Assembly: GCA_963734635.1 (NCBI GenBank)
Contig: CAVTIA010000010.1
Span: 186,001 to 250,000 of the forward strand
Reading direction: 5' to 3'
Length of the DNA stretch: 64,000 nucleotides
Source: DATCJA01 sp963734635
GTDB lineage: Bacteria > Acidobacteriota > Vicinamibacteria > Vicinamibacterales > UBA2999
In this document: positions 45,479-57,263 of the stretch, piece after piece
Layout: each line of letters starts with the position of its first letter
Numbering within the stretch: the first letter of the stretch is position 1
Program-made: the position numbers and the translations under genes
Notes under the pieces: generated by a model
Databases searched by the model: none
What the model was told of the DNA's origin: nothing
What the model saw: only the letters and a program-made list of their open reading frames with translations

Positions 45479-46201
45479 TTAACTCAGCGTGAACTGGACC
45501 GTCACCGTCATGATGACTGGCACCGGAACGCCATTCAGCAAGGTCGGCGTAAACTCCCACTGCCGCACCGCGTCGAGCGCTGACATATCCAGCAGCGGAA
45601 TCGAGCGCAGCACGCGTGCGTCCTGCACCTTCCCCGTCGGCCCGATCGTGGCTTCGATGATGACCACACCCTGGACACGGGCGGACTGCGCGATGGGCGG
45701 GTACGTCGGCCGCACATCCTTGGTCTTGACCGGCGGCTTGATCGAGCCGCCAACGCGCACGGGCGCGGGCGGGGGCGGCGGAGGAGGCGGCGCCTCCGGC
45801 AACCCACCGATCACGCCTCCCACAACTCCACCAGGAACGCCGCCAACGACGGCCGGACCTCGATCGAAATCAGTGGGTGGCGGCGGCTCGGGCGCAATCT
45901 CCTTCGGCTCTTCGACCGGAGCTGCCGCCGGATTCACTTCGACGACAGGTTTGGGAGGTGCGGCTTCAGGGGGTGGCGGTGGCGGCGGTGGGGGTGGCGG
46001 TGGCGGCGGTGCGGCCACGAACGCGCTCATCATCGACGGCGGCGTGGGCAGCACGTCGTACGCCATGAGGGGAATGATGACGACCGACAGGACGACCACC
46101 GTGTGGACCGCGACCGACAGTGGAATCGTGTACCACTGCTTTGTCCCAACTTTCACGGACGGATCGACGATGTCCCCGAACATCTTTTCTACGCGTGGCA
46201 C
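45479..46201 (-). CDS. tonB: TonB-family energy transducer
   Basis: A 240-residue TonB: a cytoplasmic N-terminus, one membrane helix (VAVHTVVVLSVVIIPLMAY), a Pro-rich periplasmic spacer with a run of 14 Pro and a second block of 8, and the C-terminal TonB fold (YPPIAQSARVQGVVIIEATI, then VRQWEFTPTLLNGVPVPV). It transfers proton-motive energy to outer-membrane receptors such as the Oar-like protein. A consensus promoter lies 90-119 nt upstream. ATG 46201 is used; Met at residue 7 is an alternative. Confidence 0.93.
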   Translation of the reverse strand: MPRVEKMFGDIVDPSVKVGTKQWYTIPLSVAVHTVVVLSVVIIPLMAYDVLPTPPSMMSAFVAAPPPPPPPPPPPPPPEAAPPKPVVEVNPAAAPVEEPKEIAPEPPPPTDFDRGPAVVGGVPGGVVGGVIGGLPEAPPPPPPPPAPVRVGGSIKPPVKTKDVRPTYPPIAQSARVQGVVIIEATIGPTGKVQDARVLRSIPLLDMSALDAVRQWEFTPTLLNGVPVPVIMTVTVQFTLS

Positions 46202-46290
46202 CGGTCTTACCCTCCTACTCGCAGCGCGAACTCTTCCAGCCCAGAGGCAGCCTGTACAGGTCCGCCCCGCTGCTCAACTAAAGGCTGCCG

Positions 46291-46320
46291 ATTATAGCGA
46301 CCCCGAAAAAAACGTGTCAA
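46291..46320 (-). promoter_or_regulatory. Consensus promoter of the tonB operon
   Basis: On the minus strand a perfect TTGACA (46320-46315), 18-nt spacer containing a run of seven T, and a perfect TATAAT (46296-46291). The leader to the tonB ATG is about 80 nt. It is the strongest promoter match in the window. The remaining intergenic DNA (46321-46583) has no gene or terminator that I can name. Confidence 0.85.
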
Positions 46321-46583
46321 CGAACCAGCCGAGGGGTTTGCCTGCTGTCCCGCCCATCACGACCATGGGGGCCCCCCTGGCTGATTACCAGTCTCTCTTC
46401 AGCACGTTCCGCGCGCCCCTGGGCGGACAGCGGCTGCATGAATATCCCGTCATGCTTAGACACCGTGATCCGGCAAAATGCTCCGGGATTGCCGGCCGAG
46501 CAGATCGGGGATTCTAACCCGGTTTCCCGAAAGCGCAACCCCAAAAACACCCCTCGCCCACCCGGCTGGACCCAGGGCCTTCG

Positions 46584-49100
<2,517 letters not shown>

Positions 49101-49107
49101 CAACGGA

Positions 49108-49773
49108 CTACTCCTCTTGTTTGGCGGCGCGTTCACGGGCAAGCTGACCCTCGCGCGGCTCCACGGTCCGCGCTGCAGGTTCGTTTCCCTTGCCGCGTAT
49201 GACGTCGGGAAACGACATCCCGCCTGTAAGAAAGATGCGGATGCCTTCTTCGACCGTGACATCTGGAAAGAACACGCTGCTCCGCGGATACACGATTACA
49301 TCGCCAAGGTACAGATGGTTCGTCGGAACGTACACTGCAACGACCTGCTCCGCCCCGCGACCCCGATCGGCCGCGAACTCCTTCGTGAGGAATCCGAGGA
49401 CGATGCCCCGATGCGGGTCCTCGACCATGACGACGCGCTTGAACCCGTATTCGTTGTCGGGCGAAAACGCCGCCACGAGCTGTTTCACTGGCGCGTAAAT
49501 CGTCCGGAACACGGGCACGCGCATCAACCACTCCTCCCCGCGCGCCAGAATGCGACGGCCAATCACGTTGGTCGCCAGCGCACCGACCGCGATGACGACG
49601 AGCAGCGTGATCAGAATGCCCAGCCCCGGCACCTCGCGGCCCAATACACGGCTCGCCAGCGGGGCAGTAAAACGGTCAATGATACCGAATATCCACACCA
49701 GAGCCGCAACGCTGATCACCAGCGGGATGGTGACGAAAAAGCCGGTGATGAGCCTGCGGCGCAGCCACTGCAT
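49108..49773 (-). CDS. DUF502 family membrane protein
   Basis: A 221-residue protein with two membrane segments near the N-terminus (ITGFFVTIPLVISVAALVWIF and LGILITLLVVIAVGALATN) and a soluble C-terminal domain (VVMVEDPHRGIVLGFLTKEF, VYVPTNHLYLGDVIVYPRSSV). This is the DUF502 pattern; no function is established. The start MQWLRRRL at 49773 is used, because the longer frame runs into uppP. It sits 5 nt after uppP and 7 nt before hppA, so the three are probably one operon. Confidence 0.85.
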   Translation of the reverse strand: MQWLRRRLITGFFVTIPLVISVAALVWIFGIIDRFTAPLASRVLGREVPGLGILITLLVVIAVGALATNVIGRRILARGEEWLMRVPVFRTIYAPVKQLVAAFSPDNEYGFKRVVMVEDPHRGIVLGFLTKEFAADRGRGAEQVVAVYVPTNHLYLGDVIVYPRSSVFFPDVTVEEGIRIFLTGGMSFPDVIRGKGNEPAARTVEPREGQLARERAAKQEE

Positions 49774-49778
49774 GGACG

Positions 49779-50567
49779 CTAGCCGGCCGGAAATGCCACG
49801 AGAAGGGCGATCCCGCACGCGATGCGGTACCAGGCGAATGGCGCGAACCCGGATCGGCGGACGAAGGAAAGAAAAGGCCTGACGACGAGCGCCGCGGCGA
49901 CGAACGCGGCGACGAACCCGATGGCGATTTCAACCACCCGATCAGGTGCGAGCGACTGGCGGACGCCCACCAGTTGATAGACGAATGCGGCAACCATCGT
50001 GGGCATGGCGAGAAAGAAGGAAAATTCCGCTGCGGCCGCACGGTCGAGCCGCATGAGCATGCCGCCGACAATCGTGGCGCCCGACCGTGAGACGCCCGGC
50101 ACCAGGGCGAGGATCTGGCACAATCCGACGCCAAAGGCTCGCGGCAACGGCGTGCGTTCCGCATCGAGCACCGCAGGCGCAGGTCGAAATCGCTCAACCA
50201 GCAGCATGACGATGCCGCCCGCAATGAAGGCTACCGCAATCACGCGCACGCTCTCGAACAAGACCGTCTGCACAAAATCGCCGAACATCGCCCCGGCGAT
50301 CACGGCTGGAACGAAGGCAACCAAAATCATCGCGGCAAACCGCTGCGCGTCGCGATCGGAAGGTAATCCCCGCAAAACGGCCAGAATCTTCGCCCGATAC
50401 AGCCACATGATGGCGAGGACGGCGCCAAGCTGGATCATCACGGTAAATGCAGGATCCTCGTAGCCGACGAGCCGGCCGGCAACGAGAAGATGCGCGGTCG
50501 ACGACACAGGCAGAAATTCCGTCAGGCCCTGGATGATCCCGAGCAGCGCGGCGGTCAGGTAGGTCAC
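49779..50567 (-). CDS. uppP: Undecaprenyl-diphosphatase
   Basis: A 262-residue BacA/UppP family membrane phosphatase that recycles undecaprenyl diphosphate for cell-wall synthesis. Signatures are GLTEFLPVSSTAHLLVAG near the N-terminus (catalytic Glu region) and PGVSRSGATIVGGML near residue 155. About eight membrane helices. The GTG at 50567 (VTYLTAALLGIIQG) fits the family start; the frame extends to 50798 but the added part is Arg-rich and covers secF. A period-7 array begins 3 nt upstream of the start. Confidence 0.92.
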   Translation of the reverse strand: MTYLTAALLGIIQGLTEFLPVSSTAHLLVAGRLVGYEDPAFTVMIQLGAVLAIMWLYRAKILAVLRGLPSDRDAQRFAAMILVAFVPAVIAGAMFGDFVQTVLFESVRVIAVAFIAGGIVMLLVERFRPAPAVLDAERTPLPRAFGVGLCQILALVPGVSRSGATIVGGMLMRLDRAAAAEFSFFLAMPTMVAAFVYQLVGVRQSLAPDRVVEIAIGFVAAFVAAALVVRPFLSFVRRSGFAPFAWYRIACGIALLVAFPAG

Positions 50568-50569
50568 GA

Positions 50570-50594
50570 GCAGTAGGCAGAGGGCAGTAGGCAG
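50570..50594. repeat. Period-7 array (GCAGTAG type)
   Basis: GCAGTAG, GCAGAGG, GCAGTAG, then GCAG: three full units and a part, directly upstream of the uppP GTG start, where a Shine-Dalgarno would be expected and is not seen. Confidence 0.75.
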
Positions 50595-50605
50595 CGCCGC
50601 CGGCC

Positions 50606-50660
50606 TCAGCCCGCGCGCCGCGTGGGCTGAAGCAACGTGTGGGTTGAGGCCCACACGTTG
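50606..50660. repeat. Two adjacent hairpins between secF and uppP
   Basis: First TCAGCCC...GGGCTGA (50606-50630, 7-bp stem); second a perfect 11-bp stem CAACGTGTGGG / CCCACACGTTG with loop TTGAGG (50633-50660). No T-run. They may end the secDF transcript or be extragenic palindromes; the second shares a loop core with 19837-19859. Confidence 0.6.
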
Positions 50661-50670
50661 CATCGACAAA

Positions 50671-51684
50671 TCAAGACGCGCGAGCGCGGCGCGACTTTCG
50701 ACCGGGCCGGGCCTCCGGCCGACTAGGCCGGGCCTCCGGCCGGCCTGGCGGCGCCGCAGCGGGGACCGCCGCGACGGTCGCGGCACCACGCCGCCCACTC
50801 AGGAGCACGGCTATCGCGGAGGCGATAAACACCGTGGAATATGTGCTCGTGATGATGCCAACCAACATCGCAAAGGCGAATGGTTCGAGCACCTCGCCGC
50901 CGAATAGGTACAACGAAACCACGGCCAGAAATGTCGCGCCCGCAGTGATCACCGTCCGCGGCAACGTCTGATTGACGCTCTTGTTGATTACCACGTTCAT
51001 GGGTTCCCGCCGATTCGTCCGCAGGTTCTCTCGAACCCGATCGAAGATGACGATCTGGTCGTTTACCCCGTAGCCGACGAGCGTGAGAATAGCGGCCACC
51101 ACGTTGAGCGAGAGCTCATAGCCCGCGAAAACTAGGAACGAGAGCGTAATGAGGACATCGTGGATGCTCGCTACCATCGCGCCGATTCCGAAGCTCAGGC
51201 GAAACCGCCATGCGATGTAGGACATGATGCCGAGCAGCGACGCAATCGTTGCGTAAATGCCCTTTCGTTGCAGGTCCTCCCCGATGACGGGGCCGACGAT
51301 ATCGGTGCTGAGCACGTCGAACGGTCCCACATTTGCCTTCTGTAGGCTGCTGACAATCGTAGCGGCGCGCTGCTCGAGCGCCGACCCGCGCTCGGCCTCA
51401 GCGGTCTGAGGGAGCCGGATGAGAATCTGGTTCTCTCCCGGATCGCCATAGCGCTGCACGATCTTCTCGCCCGGCAAGGCCACCAGTGCATTACGAACCG
51501 CTTCTTCCGTAACGGGCTTGTCGAACTGAACGACGACGAGCGTGCCGCCCGAGAAGTCGATGCCGAGCGGCACCCCGCGAGCTGCCATCAACCCGAGGCC
51601 GCTGAGGATGATCAGCCATGACAGCGCGAGGGAATGCCACCGCCAGCGCAGCCAATCGATGTTGACATTGGTGAGAATTCGCAT
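50671..51684 (-). CDS. secF: Protein translocase subunit SecF
   Basis: A 337-residue RND-type membrane protein working with SecD in export. Signature GIDFSGGTLVVVQF near the N-terminus, six helices with LVGYGVNDQIVIFDRVRENLR and SVNQTLPRTVITAGATFLAVVSLYLFGG. The C-terminal tail is an Arg/Pro-rich sequence built from a repeated 7-residue unit (RPEARPS, RPEARPG) encoded by a 21-nt direct repeat at 50705-50742. It starts 2 nt after secD. Confidence 0.95.
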   Translation of the reverse strand: MRILTNVNIDWLRWRWHSLALSWLIILSGLGLMAARGVPLGIDFSGGTLVVVQFDKPVTEEAVRNALVALPGEKIVQRYGDPGENQILIRLPQTAEAERGSALEQRAATIVSSLQKANVGPFDVLSTDIVGPVIGEDLQRKGIYATIASLLGIMSYIAWRFRLSFGIGAMVASIHDVLITLSFLVFAGYELSLNVVAAILTLVGYGVNDQIVIFDRVRENLRTNRREPMNVVINKSVNQTLPRTVITAGATFLAVVSLYLFGGEVLEPFAFAMLVGIITSTYSTVFIASAIAVLLSGRRGAATVAAVPAAAPPGRPEARPSRPEARPGRKSRRARAS

Positions 51685-51686
51685 GT

Positions 51687-53240
51687 TCAGATGCTCAAGG
51701 TTGCCGCACGGCGGCGTGTCAGAACAATTTCAAACATTGTGCGGGAGACGAAGACCGCGGTAAACACATTCGCCGCCAGGCCGATCGCCAGCGACGTGGC
51801 AAAGCCTCGAATCGGGCCGGTACCGAATTGGAACAGGAACGCTGCAGCAATCAGCGACGCCACGTGCGTATCGACGATCGTCCACCAGACGCGGTCGAAT
51901 CCTGCGTTGATGGCCGCCTTCACCGCTTTGCCAGTGGCGAGCTCCTCCTTGATGCGCTCGAAAATGAGCACGTTCGAGTCGACGCCGATCCCTATCGTCA
52001 GAATAAAGCCAGCAAAACCTGGCAGTGTCATGGTCGCGCCCAGATACGCCATCATGCCGAGAAGGATCAGCAGGTTGGAGACAATCGAGGTCAAGGCGTT
52101 CAGCCCGGCGAGACGGTAGTAGGACAGCATGAACAGCATGACGAGCAAGAGGCCGCCGACGGCCGCTGTCACGCCGGCACGGATTGAGTCCGCTCCGAGC
52201 GACGGCCCGACCGTCCGCTCTTCGAGAAAGTCCATCGGCGCCGGCAGCGCGCCGCTCCGAAGCACGAGCGCCAGGTCTTGCGCCCGCTGCTGATCGAAGC
52301 CGCCCGTAATCTGGCCCTGGTCCGTGATGCGTGATTGAATCACCGGCGCAGAGATCACCCGGCTGTCGAGAATAATGGCGAGCTGCCGATTGATGTTCTG
52401 CTCAGTCAACTGGCCGAAGCGGACCGCCCCATCCCGGCTGAGCGAGAATCCCACCGCGGGCAGATTGTTCTGATCGAGCGAAGGCTGTGCGGTTCTCAAG
52501 TCGCGTCCCGTAATCGGTGGAACGCGCCGTACGACGTAATAGACGGTGCCGGGCGTTCCTCCACCAGCGGCAGCTATATCTTCGGACCCCGGCACGACCA
52601 CCAGGTCGGGAGGCACCGCATTGTTGTACGCCTGCCTCGCAGCTTCCTCGCTCGGAAACGGCCCCATCTCAACAATCTTCAACTCGAGCAGCGCCGTCGA
52701 TCGAATGATCTCCTTCGCTCGCTGCACATCGGTGACGCCCGGCAACTGCACGAGAATCTGGTTAATCGCTCCCTGCCTCGCTACGATCGGCTCGGCAACC
52801 CCAAGCTCGTTGACGCGCCGCTCGATCGTCTGGAGCGCCTGCGCGACGGTGGCTTCCCTGAGCTGACTCTCAATGTTTGGCCGCATCGTGTACGTATAGC
52901 GGCCCGCCCCGGGCGCTCGGGCGTACACGGTATCGACTTCCACTGCGACCTGCCGGAACGCTGCATCGTTTTGGATACCTTCCGCCACAAATTCAGTAGG
53001 GCTCGTCACTTCGAGCTTGGCGTACTGCACGTTCGCCGCGCTCAGCCGCTCGCGAAGCCGCTCGACCGTCGTCTCGGTTTCGATCCGGAGCGCCGCGTCG
53101 GTCTGCACGCGCATCACCATGTGGACGCCCCCCCTCAGGTCCAGGCCCAAATTCACTTTCTGAGAGGGCGGATAGAAGGACCAGACCGCTAACGCAAGTA
53201 CCGCGACGATCGTAATGACTCTCCAGCGCAAGTTCTTCAC
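51687..53240 (-). CDS. secD: Protein translocase subunit SecD
   Basis: A 517-residue partner of SecF, about the usual bacterial length. The N-terminal helix is followed by LGLDLRGGVHMVMRVQ (family signature), a long periplasmic domain (including VIQSRITDQGQITGGFD) and the C-terminal RND helices with LTIGIGVDSNVLIFERIKEEL. It uses proton-motive force to complete translocation. Its ATG overlaps the yajC stop by 4 nt. Confidence 0.96.
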   Translation of the reverse strand: MKNLRWRVITIVAVLALAVWSFYPPSQKVNLGLDLRGGVHMVMRVQTDAALRIETETTVERLRERLSAANVQYAKLEVTSPTEFVAEGIQNDAAFRQVAVEVDTVYARAPGAGRYTYTMRPNIESQLREATVAQALQTIERRVNELGVAEPIVARQGAINQILVQLPGVTDVQRAKEIIRSTALLELKIVEMGPFPSEEAARQAYNNAVPPDLVVVPGSEDIAAAGGGTPGTVYYVVRRVPPITGRDLRTAQPSLDQNNLPAVGFSLSRDGAVRFGQLTEQNINRQLAIILDSRVISAPVIQSRITDQGQITGGFDQQRAQDLALVLRSGALPAPMDFLEERTVGPSLGADSIRAGVTAAVGGLLLVMLFMLSYYRLAGLNALTSIVSNLLILLGMMAYLGATMTLPGFAGFILTIGIGVDSNVLIFERIKEELATGKAVKAAINAGFDRVWWTIVDTHVASLIAAAFLFQFGTGPIRGFATSLAIGLAANVFTAVFVSRTMFEIVLTRRRAATLSI

Positions 53241-53578
53241 GACTGACTCTCCGGCGCTACTGGTTCTTGCCCCTGATACCCGACGACGGCGTTGCGGGAC
53301 ACCTCAACGCGCACGTTGTTGGCCACCTGCAGCTGGATCGATTGATCGCCCAGCCGCGTAATCGTCCCGAACAGGCCACCGGAGGTGACGATCCGATCGC
53401 CCACCTTCAACGCCGCAAGGAACGCCTGCACCTTCTGCTGTCGCCGCCGCATCGGCATCAGGATGACGAAATAGAAAATGCCCAGCACGAGCACAAAAGG
53501 CATGAGCTGCACCCATGCGCTCGGGCCACCCGGCGACGGCGCGCCCATGGCCAGCAGGACGGGGATATACGAATTCAT
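53237..53578 (-). CDS. yajC: Preprotein translocase subunit YajC
   Basis: A 113-residue small membrane protein associated with SecDF. One membrane helix (MPFVLVLGIFYFVILMPMRRRQQK) followed by the soluble domain with ALKVGDRIVTSGGLFGTI, the family signature. The order tgt-yajC-secD-secF is the classic arrangement. Confidence 0.95.
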   Translation of the reverse strand: MNSYIPVLLAMGAPSPGGPSAWVQLMPFVLVLGIFYFVILMPMRRRQQKVQAFLAALKVGDRIVTSGGLFGTITRLGDQSIQLQVANNVRVEVSRNAVVGYQGQEPVAPESQS

Positions 53579-53611
53579 GAGTCGACCGACAGACGCCCCA
53601 CGGAACGCCCG

Positions 53612-54763
53612 TCAGGCCGTTCCGGAAGACAATACCGAGCGAAGGAACTCCTGCCTGAACTTCTCAAAGGTCCGAAACAATATAGCCTCCCTGATCCTCC
53701 GCATGGTGTCAAGGTAGAAGCTGAGATTGTGCAACGTGTTAAGGGCACCCGCGCTCATCTCGCCCGCCATGTACAAGTGACGTAGATACGCCCTGGAATG
53801 GCGGCGGCACGTATAGCAGCCGCATTCCGGATCGAGCGGGCCGTCGTCCTCCGCGTGCCTGGCGTTTCTGATGTTGATTCGCCCTTGACTGGTGAACAGC
53901 TGGCCATTCCTGGCGTTGCGGGTCGGCAGCACGCAATCGAAAAGGTCGATCCCGCGGCCAACGCACTCCACGAGGTCTTCCGGGGTGCCGACGCCCATCA
54001 AATAGCGGGGCCGATCGACGGGCAACCGGCGTGTGGTGTCGGCGACGAGCTCATACATCCGCTCGCTCGGCTCGCCGACGCTCAAGCCACCCAGCGCGTA
54101 GCCTTCGAACCCGAGACCGACGGTCGCGTCGGCGCTCTCGTCCCGAAGATCCTGGAACATCCCGCCCTGGACGATGCCGAACTGCGCCTGCCCCGAGTTG
54201 AAGTCCGCAGACCGCCCAGGACTCTGCCGTTCGAGAAAGCGCCGCCGGGAGCGCTCACCCCAGCGAAGTGACCGGGCCATGGCCTCGGCGGCCTGATCCC
54301 GGGTGGCCGGATACGCGATGCACTCGTCGAAAGCCATCGCAATGTCGGAGCCCAACCGCGCCTGAACATCGGTCGCACGTTCAGGGGTGAGCAGATACGA
54401 GGTCCCATCGAGATGCGATTGAAAGTGTGCTCCTTCCTCGCTGATCTCTCGCCGTTGCGCCAGGCTGTACACCTGAAAGCCTCCGCTGTCGGTGAGGATC
54501 GGACGGTCCCAGCCGATAAAGCGATGGAGACCTCCACGCCGCGCGATGAGCTCGTCGCCTGGACGAATCAGGAGGTGATAGGTGTTCCCCAGAATGATTT
54601 CCGCGCCCGCTTCCTCGAGCTCGCGATGATGGACCGCCTTGACGGCTCCCTGCGTGCCGACCGGCATGAACGCCGGCGTCTGGACGACCCCATGCGGGGT
54701 CCGCAACTCGCCGTGCCGGGCGACCCCGTCAGTCGTTCGCAGCGTGAAGGAGAAAGCGGCCAC
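53612..54763 (-). CDS. tgt: tRNA-guanine transglycosylase
   Basis: A 383-residue enzyme that exchanges guanine 34 for preQ1 in tRNAs with GUN anticodons. The nucleophile region is ILTDSGGFQVYSL, the second Asp is in GIDLFDCVLPTRNARNG, and the zinc site is CGCYTCRRHSRAYLRHL (Cys, Cys, Cys, His). GTG start, 20 nt from the divergent ddl start. It leads the tgt-yajC-secD-secF operon. Confidence 0.95.
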   Translation of the reverse strand: MAAFSFTLRTTDGVARHGELRTPHGVVQTPAFMPVGTQGAVKAVHHRELEEAGAEIILGNTYHLLIRPGDELIARRGGLHRFIGWDRPILTDSGGFQVYSLAQRREISEEGAHFQSHLDGTSYLLTPERATDVQARLGSDIAMAFDECIAYPATRDQAAEAMARSLRWGERSRRRFLERQSPGRSADFNSGQAQFGIVQGGMFQDLRDESADATVGLGFEGYALGGLSVGEPSERMYELVADTTRRLPVDRPRYLMGVGTPEDLVECVGRGIDLFDCVLPTRNARNGQLFTSQGRINIRNARHAEDDGPLDPECGCYTCRRHSRAYLRHLYMAGEMSAGALNTLHNLSFYLDTMRRIREAILFRTFEKFRQEFLRSVLSSGTA

Positions 54764-54783
54764 ACCTTAAGATATAGGCTCAG

Positions 54784-55857
54784 GTGAAAAAACTTCGCGT
54801 CGGCGTCATTTACGGAGGCCGTTCCGGCGAACACGAGGTGTCGATTGCCTCCGCGGCGTCGATCTTCAAACACCTCGACGCCGCCAAGTACGAGCCTGTC
54901 CCGATCCGCATCGAGAAGACCGGCCGCTGGACGCTCGGCAGCAAGGTCCCACAGGCGCTGTCCGCCGCGGCAGTGCTCGAGCAACGGTCTTCCGAAGCTC
55001 TGCAGATTGTCGAACCTTCTGCCGCCGTCGCGGTCACGGGGGTCGACGTGGTATTCCCCGTGCTTCACGGCCCGTATGGCGAAGACGGAACCGTTCAGGG
55101 CCTGCTCGAGCTCGCCAATGTCCCGTATGTCGGGGCGGGAGTGCTCGGGTCGGCGGCGGGGATGGACAAGGCGGTGATGAAGACGCTGTTCGCGGCCAGC
55201 GGGCTGCCGATCGTCGCTCACCTCGTGACTCTGCGCCCCGAATGGGAGCGCGGCTCAGGCGACGTCGCTCGGCGTGTGGCCGAGACCCTGGGGTTTCCTG
55301 TATTCGTCAAGCCAGCGAATCTCGGATCCAGTGTGGGGATCTCGAAGGCGCGAGACGAGTCGGAATTCGCCGAAGCGATTGAGCTGGCCCTGCAGTTCGA
55401 CCGTAAAGTCGTCATCGAGGCCGGCGTGGCTGACGCGCGAGAGATCGAGTGCGCAGTGCTCGGCAACGACGAGCCCAAGGCATCGACGGTCGGCGAGATC
55501 ATCCCTTCGCGCGAGTTCTACGACTACGAGGCGAAGTATCTGGACGAGGGATCGGAACTGCTGATTCCCGCCCCGCTGAGCGCGAATCACACCGCGGAGA
55601 TCCAACGCTTCGCGGTTGAGGCATTCCGTGCCGTCGAGGGCGCGGGTATGGCGCGCGTCGATTTCCTGATGTCGCGCACAACTGAGCAGATCTACGTGAA
55701 CGAAGTGAACACCATCCCGGGCTTCACGACGATCAGCATGTATCCGAAGCTCTGGGAGGCGTCCGGACTTCCATACTCCGCCCTGATCGACCGCCTGATC
55801 GAGCTCGCACTTGAAAGGCACGCCGAAAAGCAGCGCCTGCGCACCAGCATCAATTGA
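54784..55857 (+). CDS. ddl: D-alanine-D-alanine ligase
   Basis: A 357-residue ATP-grasp ligase making the D-Ala-D-Ala end of peptidoglycan precursors. GGRSGEHEVSIASA at the N-terminus, LGSSVGISKARDESEF in the ATP-binding part, and EVNTIPGFTTISMYPKLWEASG near the C-terminus (with the Asn/Glu metal ligands). GTG start, very close to the divergent tgt start. Its stop overlaps the TTG start of the next gene. Confidence 0.94.
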   Translation: MKKLRVGVIYGGRSGEHEVSIASAASIFKHLDAAKYEPVPIRIEKTGRWTLGSKVPQALSAAAVLEQRSSEALQIVEPSAAVAVTGVDVVFPVLHGPYGEDGTVQGLLELANVPYVGAGVLGSAAGMDKAVMKTLFAASGLPIVAHLVTLRPEWERGSGDVARRVAETLGFPVFVKPANLGSSVGISKARDESEFAEAIELALQFDRKVVIEAGVADAREIECAVLGNDEPKASTVGEIIPSREFYDYEAKYLDEGSELLIPAPLSANHTAEIQRFAVEAFRAVEGAGMARVDFLMSRTTEQIYVNEVNTIPGFTTISMYPKLWEASGLPYSALIDRLIELALERHAEKQRLRTSIN

Positions 55858-57026
55858 AGCGACTTCTCTTTACGGTCGGCATCGCCCTCACTTTATTCCT
55901 CCCAGCTGAAGCGCAGCAGCCACCAGTTCGTGGGCTCACCGGGGTGGACGAGCTCTCGCGCGTGTACGACGCCATTCTCGATGCCCGCTTCGAGCGAGTG
56001 CCCGCGATGCTGCAGCACGCCTGCGGGCCGGCTCCCCGCGAGGCCTGCCAGCTTCTCGACGCAGTGAATACCTGGTGGCGAATCCAGCTGGATCCGTTGA
56101 GCACGACCCACGATGCGGAGTTCGAGTCGAAGATCGAAGCGGCTATCGCCGCAACACGCGCATGGACAGCGCGGGACCCGCAGCGCGCCGAAGCGTGGTT
56201 CTACTTTGGGGGCGCCTACGGCGCCAGGGCCCAGTGGTGGGTGCTGCGCGGCCGGCGGCTGGCCGCTGCTCGCGACGGTCGCCGCATCAAGGAGGCGCTT
56301 GAACGGGCGCTGGCTCTCGACCCGGGAATGGCGGACGCGTACCTCGGACTCGGTCTCTATCAGTACTACGCTGATGTAGCCCCGACGGCGCTGAAGATGG
56401 TCCGGTGGATCATGCTGCTACCCGGGGGCGATCGCGCGGCGGGGATGGAGCAGATGTTTCGCGCGCGCGACACTGGTCGACTCGTGCGCAGCGAGGTCGA
56501 CTATCAGCTGCACATCATCGACGTGTGGTACGAAAAGCAGCCGGCGCGCGCCCTTGAGCTGCTCGGCCGTCTCCGGTCGCGGCATCCGCACAATCCCCAT
56601 TTTTCGCAGGCCATGGCCGACATCCAGGACTTCTACCTCGACGATACCGCCGCGAGTCTCCGCACGTGGACAACGCTACTCGAAGCCGCGGAGCGTGGTC
56701 AGGTCGCGGAATCTCCGCTGGCGCAAGCGAACGCGCGTCTCGGAATCGCCTCTCAGCTCGACCAGCTCTCCCGCGGCGAGGCGGCGCTCGAGCACCTGCA
56801 CGCGGTCATCAACGCACGACCGGCAGCGCCGTTCGCCGTAATCGCGCGCGCCCACCTGCAGCTCGGTCAGACCCTCGAGCATCTCGGCCGCCACGCCGAA
56901 GCAACTGCCGCGTATCGTGCGGCAATCGCCGCTGCCGGTCGCAACGACCCGCTGGAGATCGCCACGCGCGCACGTACTTCGTTGCGCGCGATCGAACGAT
57001 CGTCACGATCGACAACGACGCAGTGA
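55854..57026 (+). CDS. Exported TPR-repeat protein
   Basis: A 390-residue exported protein. A signal peptide covers about residues 1-21 (MKRLLFTVGIALTLFLPAEAQ). A TPR-like solenoid follows, with units such as LERALALDPGMADAYLGLGLYQYYADV and TLEHLGRHAEATAAYRAAIAAA; other helices (HIIDVWYEKQPARALELLGRL) are less clear. The TTG start overlaps the ddl stop (TTGA), so it is translationally coupled to ddl. Perhaps a cell-wall-related scaffold; function unknown. Confidence 0.75.
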   Translation: MKRLLFTVGIALTLFLPAEAQQPPVRGLTGVDELSRVYDAILDARFERVPAMLQHACGPAPREACQLLDAVNTWWRIQLDPLSTTHDAEFESKIEAAIAATRAWTARDPQRAEAWFYFGGAYGARAQWWVLRGRRLAAARDGRRIKEALERALALDPGMADAYLGLGLYQYYADVAPTALKMVRWIMLLPGGDRAAGMEQMFRARDTGRLVRSEVDYQLHIIDVWYEKQPARALELLGRLRSRHPHNPHFSQAMADIQDFYLDDTAASLRTWTTLLEAAERGQVAESPLAQANARLGIASQLDQLSRGEAALEHLHAVINARPAAPFAVIARAHLQLGQTLEHLGRHAEATAAYRAAIAAAGRNDPLEIATRARTSLRAIERSSRSTTTQ

Positions 57027-57078
57027 AGTTCGATCGCGGTTGATCCGACACATTCATTCAACGGGCGAGAACTTGACA

Positions 57079-57118
57079 GCGCGAACGCGAATGGACGTGG
57101 GTTCGCGGCGCGTTTTTT
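57079..57118 (+). terminator. Intrinsic terminator of the ddl-TPR unit
   Basis: Imperfect stem (GCGCGAACGCGAA against TTCGCGGCGCG) followed by six T at 57113-57118, 50 nt after the TPR stop. Confidence 0.75.
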
Positions 57119-57140
57119 GACAACAAGCGCGCTTTTATGC

Positions 57141-57168
57141 TTGACATCAAGGAATTCTCACCCATAAT
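57141..57168 (+). promoter_or_regulatory. Promoter of the first lysine-rich microprotein gene
   Basis: A perfect TTGACA (57141-57146), 16-nt spacer, CATAAT (57163-57168). It lies right after the preceding terminator and about 95 nt before the ATG at 57264, so the microprotein gene is an independent transcription unit. Confidence 0.7.
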
Positions 57169-57263
57169 CTACATCTGGTATGAGGGTTGATGGCTCAGCC
57201 CACCAGTTGTGACGGTCACGTTGGCTGTCAGAGGTTGAGTCAGGACGACCTGAGGAGAAAACA

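Noticed and set aside
45750..46020. Long Gly-rich frame on the plus strand
   Set aside because: It is the antisense of the Pro-rich region of tonB; the poly-Gly is only the complement of Pro codons.
46420..46530. tRNA-like stretch on the minus strand (GGGTTAGAATCCCCG)
   Set aside because: It resembles a T-loop by chance, but no acceptor stem, anticodon arm or D-arm can be folded around it.
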